From contig JAANBB010000002.1 in NCBI GenBank assembly GCA_014621425.1, positions 65,001 to 129,000 of the forward strand: 64,000 nucleotides of DNA. Reading direction: 5' to 3'. The stretch comes from Cylindrodendrum hubeiense. Its lineage: Eukaryota; Ascomycota; Sordariomycetes; Hypocreales; Nectriaceae. Under the pieces are notes generated by a model, which made no database searches, had not been told where the DNA came from, and was given only the letters and a program-made list of their open reading frames with translations. Positions 1-10,863 of this stretch are shown one piece after another (position 1 is the first letter of the stretch; every line of letters starts with the position of its first letter). Made by a program: the position numbers and the translations under genes.

Positions 1-396
1 GTAGCTGGGCAAGCTTCCAGGCCACTTGAACAGTTGCAACTCCAATGTTTCTGAATTGTGGCTTCTGCGTATCTTGCGGTGTCTTCTTCTCTCCTCCAAG
101 GGCTCTGAATCCGCGACACAGGCGCGAATCGGACGATTGATCAAGTTGATATCGCCGCTCATATCAACATCAACAACAATTGGCCCTTCACAGTTGTTCA
201 GATCTTGAGTGCCAGTGTAAGAGGACCAGTTGTATCTTTCCTGGCTGCATGGACTTGGGCATGCATCTCTCATGGAGAGCTGATGGGACTGTGATGTGGC
301 ATTGGAGAATGAGAAATAACAAATGGTAATAAAAAGAATGTGCGAGATTGATATGGACGCCAGTCCAGCACTAAAGAAACCCATGGCGGCAGTCAT
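1..396 (-). CDS. Killer-toxin-like GH18 chitinase, N-terminal part (runs off window)
   Basis: The leftward frame opens at an ATG at 394-396 and stays open to the window edge (132 codons). It starts with a hydrophobic stretch (about residues 6-31) that looks like a signal peptide or anchor. A segment with CPSPCS, then NWSSYTG and a later RACVAD follows. This Cys/Trp spacing is what I know from the region ahead of the catalytic domain in fungal subgroup C (killer-toxin-like) chitinases, which are secreted and cut chitin. The catalytic DxxDxDxE motif would lie outside the window, so the family call rests on the N-terminal region only. The gene is divergent from the secreted-protein gene at 1502, an arrangement often seen for these chitinases. 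A different secreted Cys-rich protein cannot be excluded. Confidence 0.55.
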   Translation of the reverse strand, partial: MTAAMGFFSAGLASISISHILFITICYFSFSNATSQSHQLSMRDACPSPCSQERYNWSSYTGTQDLNNCEGPIVVDVDMSGDINLINRPIRACVADSEPLEERRRHRKIRRSHNSETLELQLFKWPGSLPSY

Positions 397-581
397 GTCC
401 AGAGTAAAGAATGTCAATTGAGTGTGTGGTATAAGGTCAAGCCAATGGAGGAGAATGTGTCATCTTATGAAAACCGATCACTCGTAAATGGTACTGGGGC
501 TCATGTTGAGGTGCTTTCAGTCGGTCAATCTACACACCGAAATGAGTCATTTTGACAGCGACATATCTGATCCAACAAGAG

Positions 582-1160
582 CTAGTACCGATTAACACAC
601 CATCTAAAGACAACTTCGTTTAGCACTGCGGCAAGCTGCGCCTCCGATAAAAATACCTGCTCGCTGTTGGTTCCGAGAAGGATTTCCAAAGAGTGGTCAC
701 ATATTGCCGTAGCCTCTTCGTAATTGGGAGGACCAGGAGATGCGGGAATCTCAATCACGCTACTCCTGATGGAAGCCTGGTTGGCGCGAAAACTTAGCCA
801 AGTGAATGGCTTAGGTACAGGGAATAGCATTCCATACAAACTCTGTTGGTTGAGTTAATCGGGTGAAATGAGCGGAATGATTGCCTCCATGGTAATTTGC
901 CTCGCTAATACGAGGCTTCAGCTTTTTTTTTGTGGAGACCGTAGCCAATGGAGTTATAAATTATAAATAAATAATCTATATGTAGTCATGGTTGCATTTG
1001 ATCTCGGCCGTACCTGAAACAGCTTGTTGGTTGCTAGTAAAATATCTCCAGCTGCGCAATTCTCGCAGCCTGAGCCAACCAAATGAAAGTTTCCCCACCA
1101 TATGTCGAACGGGTTGTTGGTTACAATTCCCAGCCACGAAATCCTCCCGAGCCTAGCCAA
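582..1160 (-). other. Possible two-exon remnant on the minus strand
   Basis: Two leftward open stretches join in phase 0 through a plausible intron: donor CAG|GTACGG at 1014/1013, acceptor CAACAG at 843, and a TTAAC-type branch site. Together they give roughly 150 codons ending at 582, including the segments NPFDIWWGNF and KPFTWLSFRANQ. No ATG starts the first exon, and a stop lies shortly upstream. It is therefore either the 3' end of a longer degraded gene or a chance open frame. No family was recognised. Confidence 0.22.
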
Positions 1161-1501
1161 TTTAGTCAGTGAGTCGCGCCAACACTGTTCTGGTCAAGTC
1201 ATAACTCGCGATGGGTTGGACATCACCCCCACTCGGCAGGCGGAGTGCATGTTCAGTCCCGGAAGAACACGGAATCAGTGCCAACAAGCAACAATCAACA
1301 ACCAACAGGATCTTCGTATTCAGCCAGATTTGAGGATGGCAGTGTTATGCGAAGTCATTTCTAATTACAGTTACCATAGACTAGCCATACCAGCTTTATA
1401 AGTACAGTCAGTTCGGGGCAGTTCCAATGGCAGACTTCCTCTCTACCTACTATTCTTGGAGTACTTTCGGGAGCCAATTGTGCCTCTAAAACGTCAACGA
1501 A
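1161..1501. promoter_or_regulatory. Divergent intergenic region between chitinase and secreted-protein genes
   Basis: This is the proximal promoter of the rightward gene at 1502. Together with 397-1160 it separates two divergent starts by about 1.1 kb. I see no convincing repeated operator. Confidence 0.35.
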
Positions 1502-3031
1502 ATGATTCTTATTTCTGTCGCCACGCGACTTCTTTGCTTCCTTCTTTGCACGTACTTTACTTTCGCAGCAGTGCTCAGGTACAGGTAAGCATTTCTCCAG
1601 GTGGTGATGAACAAGCCAACGTAGCCTTTGGCTCCGTGCTACATATATTGTTCACTGTCATACCAGTAGTACCTTACTAATACGAATAGTGACGAATTAC
1701 TAGTCTCTCACGTGCTTGATCAGAGGCAGGACATTATCGCCGGTTACTGTCCGCAAAGTTGTGAACTTGGTAGCTGCGGTACTGGCGATAATACCTGCTC
1801 AGCTGGCAGTGCCCTGAGAGCGCGGAATTTAGCATCAGGTGGCACTAATATCAGTGTGACTGAAAATTCCCTGTCGAAGAGAGTCTTTCGATACAAGGTC
1901 GGTGTTGATCCGGGACGTCGTACTAAGGATCCGACTACTGGCGAAATTAAGGCCTACTTGCCAGCCGTTCTTAACGGTGATGAGAATGATTACTTTGGAG
2001 AACCTCACTGGCTAGTCGACAGTAAGTCAGCTCCATGAAACGATAACTTTTGCCTCACCCAACTCGAGTTGAGAGCTAGACCTATGTCAAATACAGGAGT
2101 GGCGAGTACTAATATGAGGACGATAGAAACGGAAAGGGCTATGAGTCTACAACTACCATTCGAGGATGAGCCCTTTCAAATCGTGATTGATGGACTTATG
2201 GGCTGCACAGCGGTGAGATTCTATGACATATAAAATCGCATTCCAAAAAGTTCAAAACTGACGAGGGGCAACACACCGTAGATCGTCATTGCATCTAACC
2301 GAGCTGTTTGGATGGTATGTAACAAGAAGGCGTCAAAGGTGCATGGTTTAACCAAGTTACTAACATGCTTCTGATATTAGACGCACTTGTGGGAAACCTA
2401 TTCGAACGGAAAACCCGTATACACCAATGAGGTCGAGTACCGACAAGATTCGCTATCGACTGAGGAAGATGAGGAATTCTACACGTGGATGACAGATCAA
2501 GAGGCGATCAGCGAAGACCCAGATGACGAGTATCGCGACAATCGCAAGTCATACAAAGCGTTTGAGGATAGAGTTTTATCGTTCCTGAAGGGCGAAACGG
2601 TACCAACCCCCCGAACCAAAAACTCAAAAGGGGCTTACCTCCGCCCTAGGGGACCTGGCATCACCCCGGACCTGTTTGACAACCCGCAAATCTGGCTCGT
2701 GGTTCCTATGGCAGTCGATATAGCAGGGACAAAGACAGTAACGATAAAGGGAAAGAATACGATAGTTACAGGTGAGGGGAAAGGGGAGAAATTCACTTAC
2801 GAAAAGCGCGTGATGGAACGGATCGCCCCGCTCATCATGGAACGCCTCGGGGTAGATGAGATGAGTATTGTCGGATACGCAAGATTAAGAGAAAACATAC
2901 CAAGCCATGCGAAACTGCTACAAGAGGAGAGAGGCAGGGTCCTGTTCCAGTACGATCCGGATAGTGATGGAAACGGGCAAAAGGGGTGGCGTGTGTTCAT
3001 CGAAAGCTTATATTCGAGGTTTTCTGTCTAG
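1502..3031 (+). CDS. Secreted protein of unknown function, chitinase neighbour (5 exons, 404 aa)
   Basis: The exons are 1502-1584, 1690-2021, 2097-2212, 2282-2314 and 2381-3031; they add to 1215 nt and keep frame. Intron signals are good (GTAAGC, GTAAGT, GTGAGA and GTATGT donors; TTACTAAT branch in intron 1). The first exon encodes a hydrophobic signal peptide (MILISVATRLLCFLLCTYF). The mature protein starts with a small Cys cluster (YCPQSCELGSCGTGDNTCS), then FEDEPFQIVIDGLMGC, IVIASNRAVWMTHLWE, an acidic DEEFYTWMTD region, and a C-terminal half with RGPGITPDLFDNPQIWLVVP and a basic/acidic tail ending SLYSRFSV. I know this architecture as a fungal secreted family often encoded beside killer-toxin-like chitinases; its biochemical role is unknown to me. 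It probably shares inducing conditions with the divergent chitinase gene. Confidence 0.8.
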
Positions 3032-3755
3032 TCCAATACAATATAGAACCCGCTCCACGCACTTTGACCTGTGGGTTGGTCAGATCACTTTTCCAACCGA
3101 CTTTCCTCCCGGGCAGAATGATTGGATAATGGCTTAGCGACCAGGATCTTGGCCAAAGTCTGAAGTGTGAGGGTAGTTCCATGGACCTTCATGATGTAGT
3201 TGTGCGCATCAGGGTTGAGATTTAGTCAACTGTTGTAGACTCAGCGCAATAAAATGCTACTAACTCACTGTGTCAAGTGTGCTGTGGGTGTTGTGAGCGG
3301 ACTGTCTATAGGTTATGTCAGAGTTGTGCGGGAATCCTATCAGGGATTTCGCGACACTTGCTGAGCTAGCTATTTCGTGGGAATGAGAGTTGTGAAGGGT
3401 TGGACATGACGAAGAGCGAGATTGGATTTGGAAAAGCTGTTGGTCGTCTCATACGGCTAATCTTAATGTAATTAAGGCTGTGACCGCGCGGTCAAGTCCC
3501 ACAACCCGCGCAGGTATGCACAATGGAATATAGAAGAGAGTGGGCCATAATCGGTTTACTTTCAATACGAGAGGGACTGGGGATCTAGGTCTGGCTCTTT
3601 TCGTTAGAAAGCTGAAATGGACAGTTGATAGCTCCAGAAGTTGTCACTCATGGGCTTTCTTCTATCATTCTATCTGCAGTGTGAAACTCTAGCTCATTGC
3701 AAGTCTGATATAGGGTTGGCCAAATATTGGGTATAATTAAGATCAGGTAGGTACA
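3032..3755. other. Gene-free stretch
   Basis: This stretch holds only short open frames with no recognisable product or splice pattern. It leads into the repeat block. Confidence 0.4.
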
Positions 3756-3804
3756 TGTCACATCTAGCAGCCTTTTCACTCTTCCCTTGTCACATCTAGC
3801 AGCC
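3756..3804. repeat. 17-bp direct repeat pair
   Basis: The sequence TGTCACATCTAGCAGCC occurs at 3756-3772 and again at 3788-3804. It lies immediately ahead of the larger tandem repeat and may belong to the same decayed element. Confidence 0.7.
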
Positions 3805-3832
3805 CTTCCTAGCAACAGCCTTTTCCTTCCTT

Positions 3833-4521
3833 TTTACAGTCTCCGGTGTTAGCCGTAGCTATCCTTCAGTTATTTCTCTGCTTATCAAGCTATCGTCATT
3901 AAAGGTCATAGTTATCATCATCTAGGGATATTTTGGGCTGTATTTGCTTTTTCCTCTTTGAGTCGGCCTATTCAACCCTCCGGCTTATCGTTGCAACCTC
4001 TGAAGACATTCACATCATTATGATCTAATTTATCTGTAAGCAGGCTCTAGCAGGGTCTTTCTGGTCCCTCTAGATCCCTCTATAACTACGGTCCTTACGG
4101 CCTCTAGCTAGTCATGAATACAAGCACATCTCGCACTTCATCAATGCCCCTACCTTCTTGGTCATCAGATGCAACATCCCTCTCTTTACAGTCTCCGGTA
4201 CTATTCGTAGCTATCTACCAGTTGCATAAATACTTATCAAACATTCGTCATTGAAGGTCATAGTCATCATCATCCAAGGACCTTTTGGGCTGTATTTTCT
4301 TTTTCCTATTTAACTGGCTTTTCAACCTTCCGGCTTCTTCAGCCTCCGAAGACCCTCAAATCATTATGATCTAATTAATTTGTATGCAGGTTCTAGCAGG
4401 GTCATGTCGGTTCCTTTAGATCCCTCTATAACTGCAGTCCTTACGGCCTGTAGCTAGTAATGAATTCAAGCACATCTCGTATATTATATATACCCCTACC
4501 TTCTTCATCGTCAGATGCAAC
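3833..4521. repeat. Imperfect ~340-bp tandem direct repeat, two copies
   Basis: Copy 1 spans 3833-4175 and copy 2 spans 4185-4521. Both open with TTTACAGTCTCCGG and close with CAGATGCAAC. Landmarks occur in the same order in both: GTCATAGT.ATCATCATC, TTTTGGGCTGTATTT, ATCATTATGATCTAATT, a GGTCCTTACGGCCT-like block, CTAGCTAGT and CCCCTACCTTCTT. The copies differ by many substitutions and a few small gaps. No open frame runs through either, and no terminal inverted repeats or target duplications were noticed. This could be a degenerate solo element, a decayed LTR pair or a local duplication of non-coding DNA. Confidence 0.85.
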
Positions 4522-7452
4522 AGTACAACTACTATGAGCAATTATCTATTTCAATTAATGTCTCTGGAGTCTCAGTAATAACCTTTTTATGGTCGATAGT
4601 GTGGTAAAGATAGCTGGTCTCCCAGCGTAGAATACCTAGTAGGGCATTCTTGGCTGGTGTGTGAGTCATGATGTAAGTACATTAGAGGGGGCTATCGCTT
4701 TTGGGATATTCCGGCAGGTATTGAGTCCATTGGATAAGATAAATTAGTCAGTTATTAAGAACTGCAGGATGGGATTGAGAGATCGCGGTCAGATACACCC
4801 GCAACTTCAACCTTCATGCATCACGAAGCATCGTCCTGAGTGTTCAGCAGCAGATTTCCTAGCATGCTCAATTTACGTTCTTTTTAGCCTATTATTGAGG
4901 TATTGTGTTGTGACCCGTTTGATCAGATGGTGCCAATTGATGGTATCGGTCAGGTTAGTTTATTTTGTTCACTTTGAGAGTCTTTCATCCACGCCTTTAC
5001 CGATATAGCGGACGCATTGCCTTTATGTTTGCATCACCACAGTCACAGCACCTGCTTTTTGTGGTTGCGTTGTTGGGTCTCTGACCGTCTCTATGCCATT
5101 CCTCCACACAATATATAAAGTGATTTCTACGGCTAGATACGGTAGGTCAATCGAAATCAAGAGATGCATCCTAACACACTATGGTGGTAATAATAACGAC
5201 CTCATATAATAAAGACTCAAATGGGTTTGTAATTAAATCCATATTGATGTGATTGAATGCGAATTAAATGTATAACTCCAGGGATAGGTGGTGTGTATTG
5301 AACATTCAGCAAACGGGTTGTATGCACAGAGGAGGCTGCTACATGAAAAACATTAACCTAGATTGACGTGGCAGAGTGCTATTAGGTACAAACAGGATGT
5401 GAAAGGGGGGAGCAAAGAGGTTGTTCTCACACTTACAGATGTCCATAAATGGTTCATCTGTACGGTAAGTTGTGCGTATGGCCATAATAAACATGCCGAT
5501 TATAGACCTCCGGGAACTAAGATGCACTAGTCGAATTTTGCATGAAACAAAACGCTAGAAGCTCCTTTGAAATGGTATTCAAAGAGCAGATCATCAGTAG
5601 TTGAGTTGATACTGACTGAGGAAGCCCCAGAGTTACTTCCTCTTTGTATTATTTTGTCGTCTTTTTCTTCTTACGTGATTATTAAGCCCTGACAGTCGAT
5701 TCTTTTGATAAGATTCTTGATTTTAAAACACGGAGTTGTGTTGATCATGTTTCGATCTCGTAATGAATGAAATAAGTACGAAATGGTTGGCATTAGAAGG
5801 TGGCACACAGCATTGATGTTTTTGTGCATACGAATAGTTCCCAAACAGGCCGAGGCACACGACTGATATTTTGAATGTGGTGAAACCCTGAGGGTGGTAT
5901 TGGAGAACGCAGGTGCGTATCGTCCACACAGCCGTCAACGTAAGCGATAATAGAATTCCTAGTGCTACATATGTAGACACCGTGCCTTTCATATTGTGGC
6001 GTGTAAATACAATCATCTTAACTAGCATAGAAGTCGCACGACCCACGTAGAAGTGCTGGCTGCTGCCGTGCTGGCCAAGTGTGCTCATGCCCAACTCAAG
6101 CCATTTGGTGCGTAATAAACAGGCAGTAACCTAGACTTCTTATCATCGTCATCCGTTGCCTCGTCGCGTGCTGACTTGTACAAAGTATTTTATTAGCCCA
6201 CCTACCTTCATTATGCATCGCCACTCACGAATCGCGTCGCCATCACCCACACCCAGTCACCTGAACTGGGCGGCAAAATGAGGCGAATAGCCCTGGTGGC
6301 TAATCAGTCTGAGATTGAGGGGGACTTTACCGGTCTTTCACGTCTGACTACAGTAGCGGCGTACTGGACGCCATGCAGCAAATATGTAAGTGGCCCGAAA
6401 GGACAAGGCAATCTCCCCAGGGGAAAGACGGTCGAGGTAACTTACAAGCTGGACGCCTCAGAGTGATGTTCACGCTCAGTGAACTATGTGACAGTAGACA
6501 ATCTCCAGGCATCTTAGAGCGTGATGAAAGGTCAGGGCGAAGGCGAGACGATCATCAAAATCCATCCTCCCTAGTGACGCACGCGCGCTCGCCGTCCACG
6601 GCCATAAATTGCTAGTCCAGCTAGCTTCTATAAGAACACTCGTAATCGTAGATGCAAGATAAGGATGCGACGCATAACGGATGGACCGTTTGCGCTAGGC
6701 ATGCGAGATGCTGAGCTCTGCTTTTGCCTGTCCCCAGAGCCAGGCACGATGCTCTGCAAGTCAGACCCGGAACGGAAAAGCCAGCCCGCCTCATTTTTTG
6801 ATTGGGTGTGGCTGTACATGATGGGGGGGAATACTCCCGAGTCTGTCTAGCTCAGCGTCAGGACGGGCCATTCCGTCAAGCAAAGTGCAGAGCAATATAT
6901 GGCGCCGTCACTATTACGACTTCTTGACGTGAGAGCCGAGGATATTGTGATTTAAGATTCGGCCCTGAGTTAAGCTTGGCGGCTCCTGGACCAGTCACAT
7001 CCACGAGCTGGTGTGCGGGGACACCAATAATACATGGGTGTATTCGACCTGCATACCCTCGGTATGATATGAACCCATTAGCAGACGCCAAAGTGACGAG
7101 TTTGTGTTTCCATGTTTTTACATGCCGATGGACAGCGTACGGCACATTTGATCAAATCGTGTTGGTGTTCAAGAGGGCGTGCATCCAGAGATAATGACTG
7201 TATTGATCCTTGATCCCGTCGAGCCTCTCTTTCTATGAGGGGTCTTATCTCAATCTCACGCCCTCCGAATAAAACTGTGATATCGACATAGCAAATGATT
7301 GTACGATTCGGTGAATCCGGTCTCAATCTAACACATTCTCAACGCGTCTCACCGAATTATTCCTCTCGATATATGAACAGCCGCTCTACCCGCCAAGCGC
7401 CCAGCCAGGATGGCACAGACCGTTGAGAGTAGTATTTCCATCCATCTCACTC
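4522..7452. other. Gene-poor region
   Basis: The stretch is about 2.9 kb, AT-rich up to about 6.2 kb, with scattered short open frames on both strands. The longest (minus strand, 5723-6094, with one hydrophobic segment) begins at a non-ATG codon and has no visible splice partner. I see no supported gene. Confidence 0.45.
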
Positions 7453-8247
7453 CTATGCAGCAGCAGAGATAGCCGAAGCCACCGTGTAGAGAGCAGTGCC
7501 GGGCTGAAGAGGGACACCCGTCAAGTGCAGTCCATTCTTGGTTGTGACGCCATCGACAGGCTCTTCGTCATCAACACCGATTCTTCTCGATCTCTGATAA
7601 CTGTGCTCGACGTGGACATGTGTTTTCAAGTCCTTGTTGCCATCCCTCTCGGTCTTGAGGCTCGGGAACTTCGTTTTCGTCGTCCTCGACACCAGACGGT
7701 CGCTTTGCGGCAGCGGCAGATGGCTTGGCAGCAGAAACGTCGCGCGCCTTTCGGGAAAGTCGAGCTCCATCCACGAGCCGTGCTCGGCCGCGCCCGAATT
7801 GATGGCGAGACCGAACTTGTTCTGGACGCCGCGCTGCACAACGGCCGCGCAAAACTCGGCGACGAAGGCCGGGTACGCCGCTAGGTCTGCCCCCCCCTCG
7901 ATCGTCGTGTACTCAAACGCCTGGAGATCGCCCGAGTCATCCACAATGTAGTTGCAGCCGTAGACCTTGCCTGCGGCGTCGGGTGTCATCGGCTCCAGGA
8001 AAGGGATCTTCCCGTAGGGCGGCGCGTACAACTCGTGCACAGCCAATATCTCGCCTTTGTTCAGGTGGAAGTGGATGTGAAGCAATTTGATACAGACACT
8101 CATCGGCATGTCGTGCGTGTCCAACAGGTTTCTCAAGTGGTTTAGATCGTCTGCGTAGGTCTCGGCAACATGTTCCATGTCATGGATGAAGGGGATCTGG
8201 TTGTACAGCGACACCGGGGGGTGGGTGTTATTGACCACTCCCATCAT
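7453..8247 (-). CDS. Conserved fungal protein of unknown function, single exon (264 aa)
   Basis: The frame is a single uninterrupted one from ATG at 8247 to TAG at 7453; a second in-frame ATG is adjacent. It encodes a soluble protein with no signal peptide or membrane segment. Distinct parts are a His-rich stretch near residue 52 (CIKLLHIHFHLNKGE), then YAPPYGKIPFLEPM, KVYGCNYIVDDSGDLQAFEY and GSWMELDFPERRATFLLPS. A less ordered charged region (residues about 190-230) precedes an Ala-rich tail ending SAISAAA. Codon usage is GC-rich and gene-like. I have a weak sense of having seen this as a lone hypothetical protein in ascomycetes but cannot name a family. The clustered histidines could bind metal; that is only an inference. 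Confidence 0.68.
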   Translation of the reverse strand: MMGVVNNTHPPVSLYNQIPFIHDMEHVAETYADDLNHLRNLLDTHDMPMSVCIKLLHIHFHLNKGEILAVHELYAPPYGKIPFLEPMTPDAAGKVYGCNYIVDDSGDLQAFEYTTIEGGADLAAYPAFVAEFCAAVVQRGVQNKFGLAINSGAAEHGSWMELDFPERRATFLLPSHLPLPQSDRLVSRTTKTKFPSLKTERDGNKDLKTHVHVEHSYQRSRRIGVDDEEPVDGVTTKNGLHLTGVPLQPGTALYTVASAISAAA

Positions 8248-9168
8248 GGCAGAGCAATCGTTAGAGTGATGGTATCTGCAAGTGTCTATGTGGTGTTGGC
8301 AATGCGGGGAAATCGAGGCTCAAGAGGTGAGTTAAAGTACATGAGCTTATGAGTTTGTTTGTGTTGTTGCACGAGAAGAAGAGCAAGAGCGATTCTTATA
8401 CTTCTTGGGGGGCTGGCTAGGGCTCAACAAGGTCTCGATACCAACACAGGCAACTGGTCAGAACAACCGTAAGCCGGACAGAAGTGGCTTTGTTCGGCTC
8501 TGCGGAGACCCCGCTCTTGACGGTTTGTGCAATTTTCAGTTGCATCCCTACACCACCTTGGGGCGGCGATACCGGGGAGTGTCCCAGGGTGCGTCTTAGA
8601 GGAGGTTCACTCACAGCCTTGTTCACAACACGCTGTCCATTCCGGCGGCTTAATCGTTGGCAGCCCGTTGCGCTTTGCCATCGGGTGAAGTGACAGCCGG
8701 CCAGGCGTAGCGGGATGGGATCGTATGGCCACTTCTCAAGAGTCAATCTATTAGCTGCGGTCTTCATTTAAATGGCCTTTGAGGCCGGATGAGACTGCCA
8801 AGGTATACTGCCCGTCCCCCCAACTGTCGAAAAGTCGAAAGAGAAATATCCATCGAGGCAGAAGCGTCGTTGAAAGATACCACGCCCCAACACCCCCTCC
8901 CCTCCCCCCACCCCAACTCCAACCCGCTCGCTTCATCCCAAACAGAGCCCCAAATTTCAGGGTCTCTGAACATCCCCACTCTGTAGATGGGGTCTGCTTT
9001 CGGGTGTGTCTCTTAAAGCTCAAGGCCCGGGGAACCAATGATAGCAGTTGTCTTCGTGTGCGATATTCTACACTGTGGAGTTAGATCATTAGAACGATAA
9101 CCGCTGAATAACAGCAGTCTAGTCACCTCATTGCAACTAATGGTGCACTTGAAAGTATTTGAGACCTC
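8248..9168. other. Intergenic region with a C-rich tract
   Basis: This is the promoter side of the gene at 7453-8247 and the 3' flank of the FunK1 gene. It contains a strongly C-rich, nearly G-free tract around 8880-8940. Overlapping short frames here look like chance. Confidence 0.4.
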
Positions 9169-10863
9169 CTAACTCTGGAATGCTAGGGCACTCCGGTTGA
9201 AAGCATCCGCCATCCCCTCATAGACTCTCTGAACAGCCACCTGGTCCGTCTCGGTACCGGTGAAAATCTCCCCATCGCGCACAGGGAAAATCAGCGCGTG
9301 TAATTTCTTAGCCAGACCTCGGAGAGGAACGAAGTCAGAGGAAAATTCGTCCAGAATACCCTCAAAGCCCTCGGGGCTCATGTCGGCGACCTTATCCCGT
9401 CCGACAGCACCGAAGTCCATGGTACACCATTTCCAGAGCCGTGATGTATTTGAAATGCCTTTCAGTATGTCGGTCGCCTCGTCGTGCACGCGATCGTTCG
9501 CAATAGCGATCCATAGAAATACGTAAAACAGGGACTCCAAGTCGTGCCGATACGTATGCGGTTCTCCGAAGAGAATGCCAATGGCCATGAACCCATCTGA
9601 TCCAACCAGTGCCTTAATAGGGCGGACGTTGTCGAGATCTAGTGAGCAGTTAAAATCGAGCAAGACACCTTTGGGGCTGTCTACACTATGTTGCGGGGTT
9701 ATGATCACATTCTTGATGGCGACGTCGCGATGTAGGATCCTCGCCTTCACGTAGAGAGATTGAAGGGCCCCGATAAGGTCACGCAAGACCTCTAGAAGCT
9801 CGGTAATCGATGTGAACTGTCGGATCGGACGGCCCAGGAGGGTGGTTGCGACGCACGAGAATGTCCGGTTCACAAACGGTTGAGGAAAATGCAGCCCCTG
9901 GCGAAGGTAGGCGATGCTCACCAGGTCCTGATAGCCTCGGAGCTGGATGACGCCCCAGGCGTTGCGTTCATGCGCCCGCTTCAGTAAGCGGACCTCAGTC
10001 AGCTCTTCCTCGTCTCGCCAGCAAAATTTGACGACCGTGTCTGGTTCCCCGATTGTCGATGTCGAGGCCACATAGCAGGTTGTTCCGGGACCGACTATAT
10101 AGTCCGCCGTTGCAATCAACTCGGGTCCAAGGTGGAACGTGTCGCGCGGATGAAATGTGACATGGCTGTCCGGCCCAGGTGCAGGACGCTTTACAAAAGT
10201 GTTGAAGCCAGCTTCCTCGTCACTCATCAAGGCGTAGCTAGCTAAAGTCCGCACCAACAGGTCTGGTCTCTGCGCTAGATCGAGAGTCTCGCTGCTGTAA
10301 GCCCCCGACCGATCAAAAACCCAGAACTCCAGCGTAGTACCGCGGACCAAGAACCCGTGTACAAAGCATCGTGCCGACTGGACCTCGAACACCTGCCGTG
10401 GTCGCTCGCAGAAGCGCAGAACGTCATCGTCGTCATCAACCATGACGGGGGCGCTGTCATGATGAAATTCACCAAACATTCGGGTGCTGCCTGCAGCGGA
10501 CTGGATATCGGATGTCTCGAGGTAGATGACGGCCCCAGGTGTGCTCCCCGTGTCGGCGAGCGGCTGGCTGTGGAAGCGGAAGTTGGCTTGGTCGGCCGCG
10601 AATAACATGGTCTGGAATTCGGCAAGCCATTTCACCAGCGGGTCGAATTGGGCGATGCCAGGGACACCAGCAGACAACCCGCCAACGATCTTGGCTGACT
10701 TTGGTTCTTGTAGTTTGTTGTGGACCACCGCGGACCAGGACCTCCCCTCGAAGTACTTGGCAAAGAAACCATTGATGTTTCGGAAGATGGCGCCTTTCAA
10801 CTCACCTCGGAGAGATTGAAGAGCGGCCTCGGTTGGCGTGCGAGTAGCGGGTACGGACGACAT
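9169..10863 (-). CDS. FunK1-family protein kinase (copy 1, 564 aa)
   Basis: A single exon runs from ATG at 10863 to TAG at 9169. The C-terminal half is a fungal-specific kinase domain (Pkinase_fungal/FunK1). Visible motifs are the ATP-site Lys in TVVKFCWRDE (about residue 277) followed by the Glu in EVRLLKRA, the catalytic loop LHRDVAIKNVII (about 378), and DFN in LLDFNCSL replacing DFG (about 403). The FunK1 hallmark HTYRHDLESLFYVFLWI lies near residue 438. The N-terminal half (about 270 residues) is the usual FunK1 extension and includes FVHGFLVRGTTLEFWVFDRSG. Catalytic Lys, Asp and Asn are all present, so the kinase may be active. Substrates of this expanded family are unknown. A paralogue lies at 54760-56616 on the same strand. 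Confidence 0.93.
   Translation of the reverse strand: MSSVPATRTPTEAALQSLRGELKGAIFRNINGFFAKYFEGRSWSAVVHNKLQEPKSAKIVGGLSAGVPGIAQFDPLVKWLAEFQTMLFAADQANFRFHSQPLADTGSTPGAVIYLETSDIQSAAGSTRMFGEFHHDSAPVMVDDDDDVLRFCERPRQVFEVQSARCFVHGFLVRGTTLEFWVFDRSGAYSSETLDLAQRPDLLVRTLASYALMSDEEAGFNTFVKRPAPGPDSHVTFHPRDTFHLGPELIATADYIVGPGTTCYVASTSTIGEPDTVVKFCWRDEEELTEVRLLKRAHERNAWGVIQLRGYQDLVSIAYLRQGLHFPQPFVNRTFSCVATTLLGRPIRQFTSITELLEVLRDLIGALQSLYVKARILHRDVAIKNVIITPQHSVDSPKGVLLDFNCSLDLDNVRPIKALVGSDGFMAIGILFGEPHTYRHDLESLFYVFLWIAIANDRVHDEATDILKGISNTSRLWKWCTMDFGAVGRDKVADMSPEGFEGILDEFSSDFVPLRGLAKKLHALIFPVRDGEIFTGTETDQVAVQRVYEGMADAFNRSALAFQS

Noticed and set aside
5723..6094. Minus-strand 123-codon frame with a hydrophobic segment
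   Set aside because: It begins at TTG (first ATG a few codons on), has no family motif and no splice partner, and lies in an AT-rich gene-poor region.
6278..7326. Cluster of short overlapping frames on both strands
   Set aside because: All are under 90 codons, overlap each other in conflicting frames and show no motif.
7423..7951. Plus-strand frames opposite the 7453-8247 gene
   Set aside because: They are antisense shadows of a GC-rich coding gene; Arg-rich composition is typical of a shadow frame.
8751..9084. Overlapping frames on both strands rich in Pro or Gly
   Set aside because: They are explained by the C-rich tract around 8880-8940; no conserved sequence.
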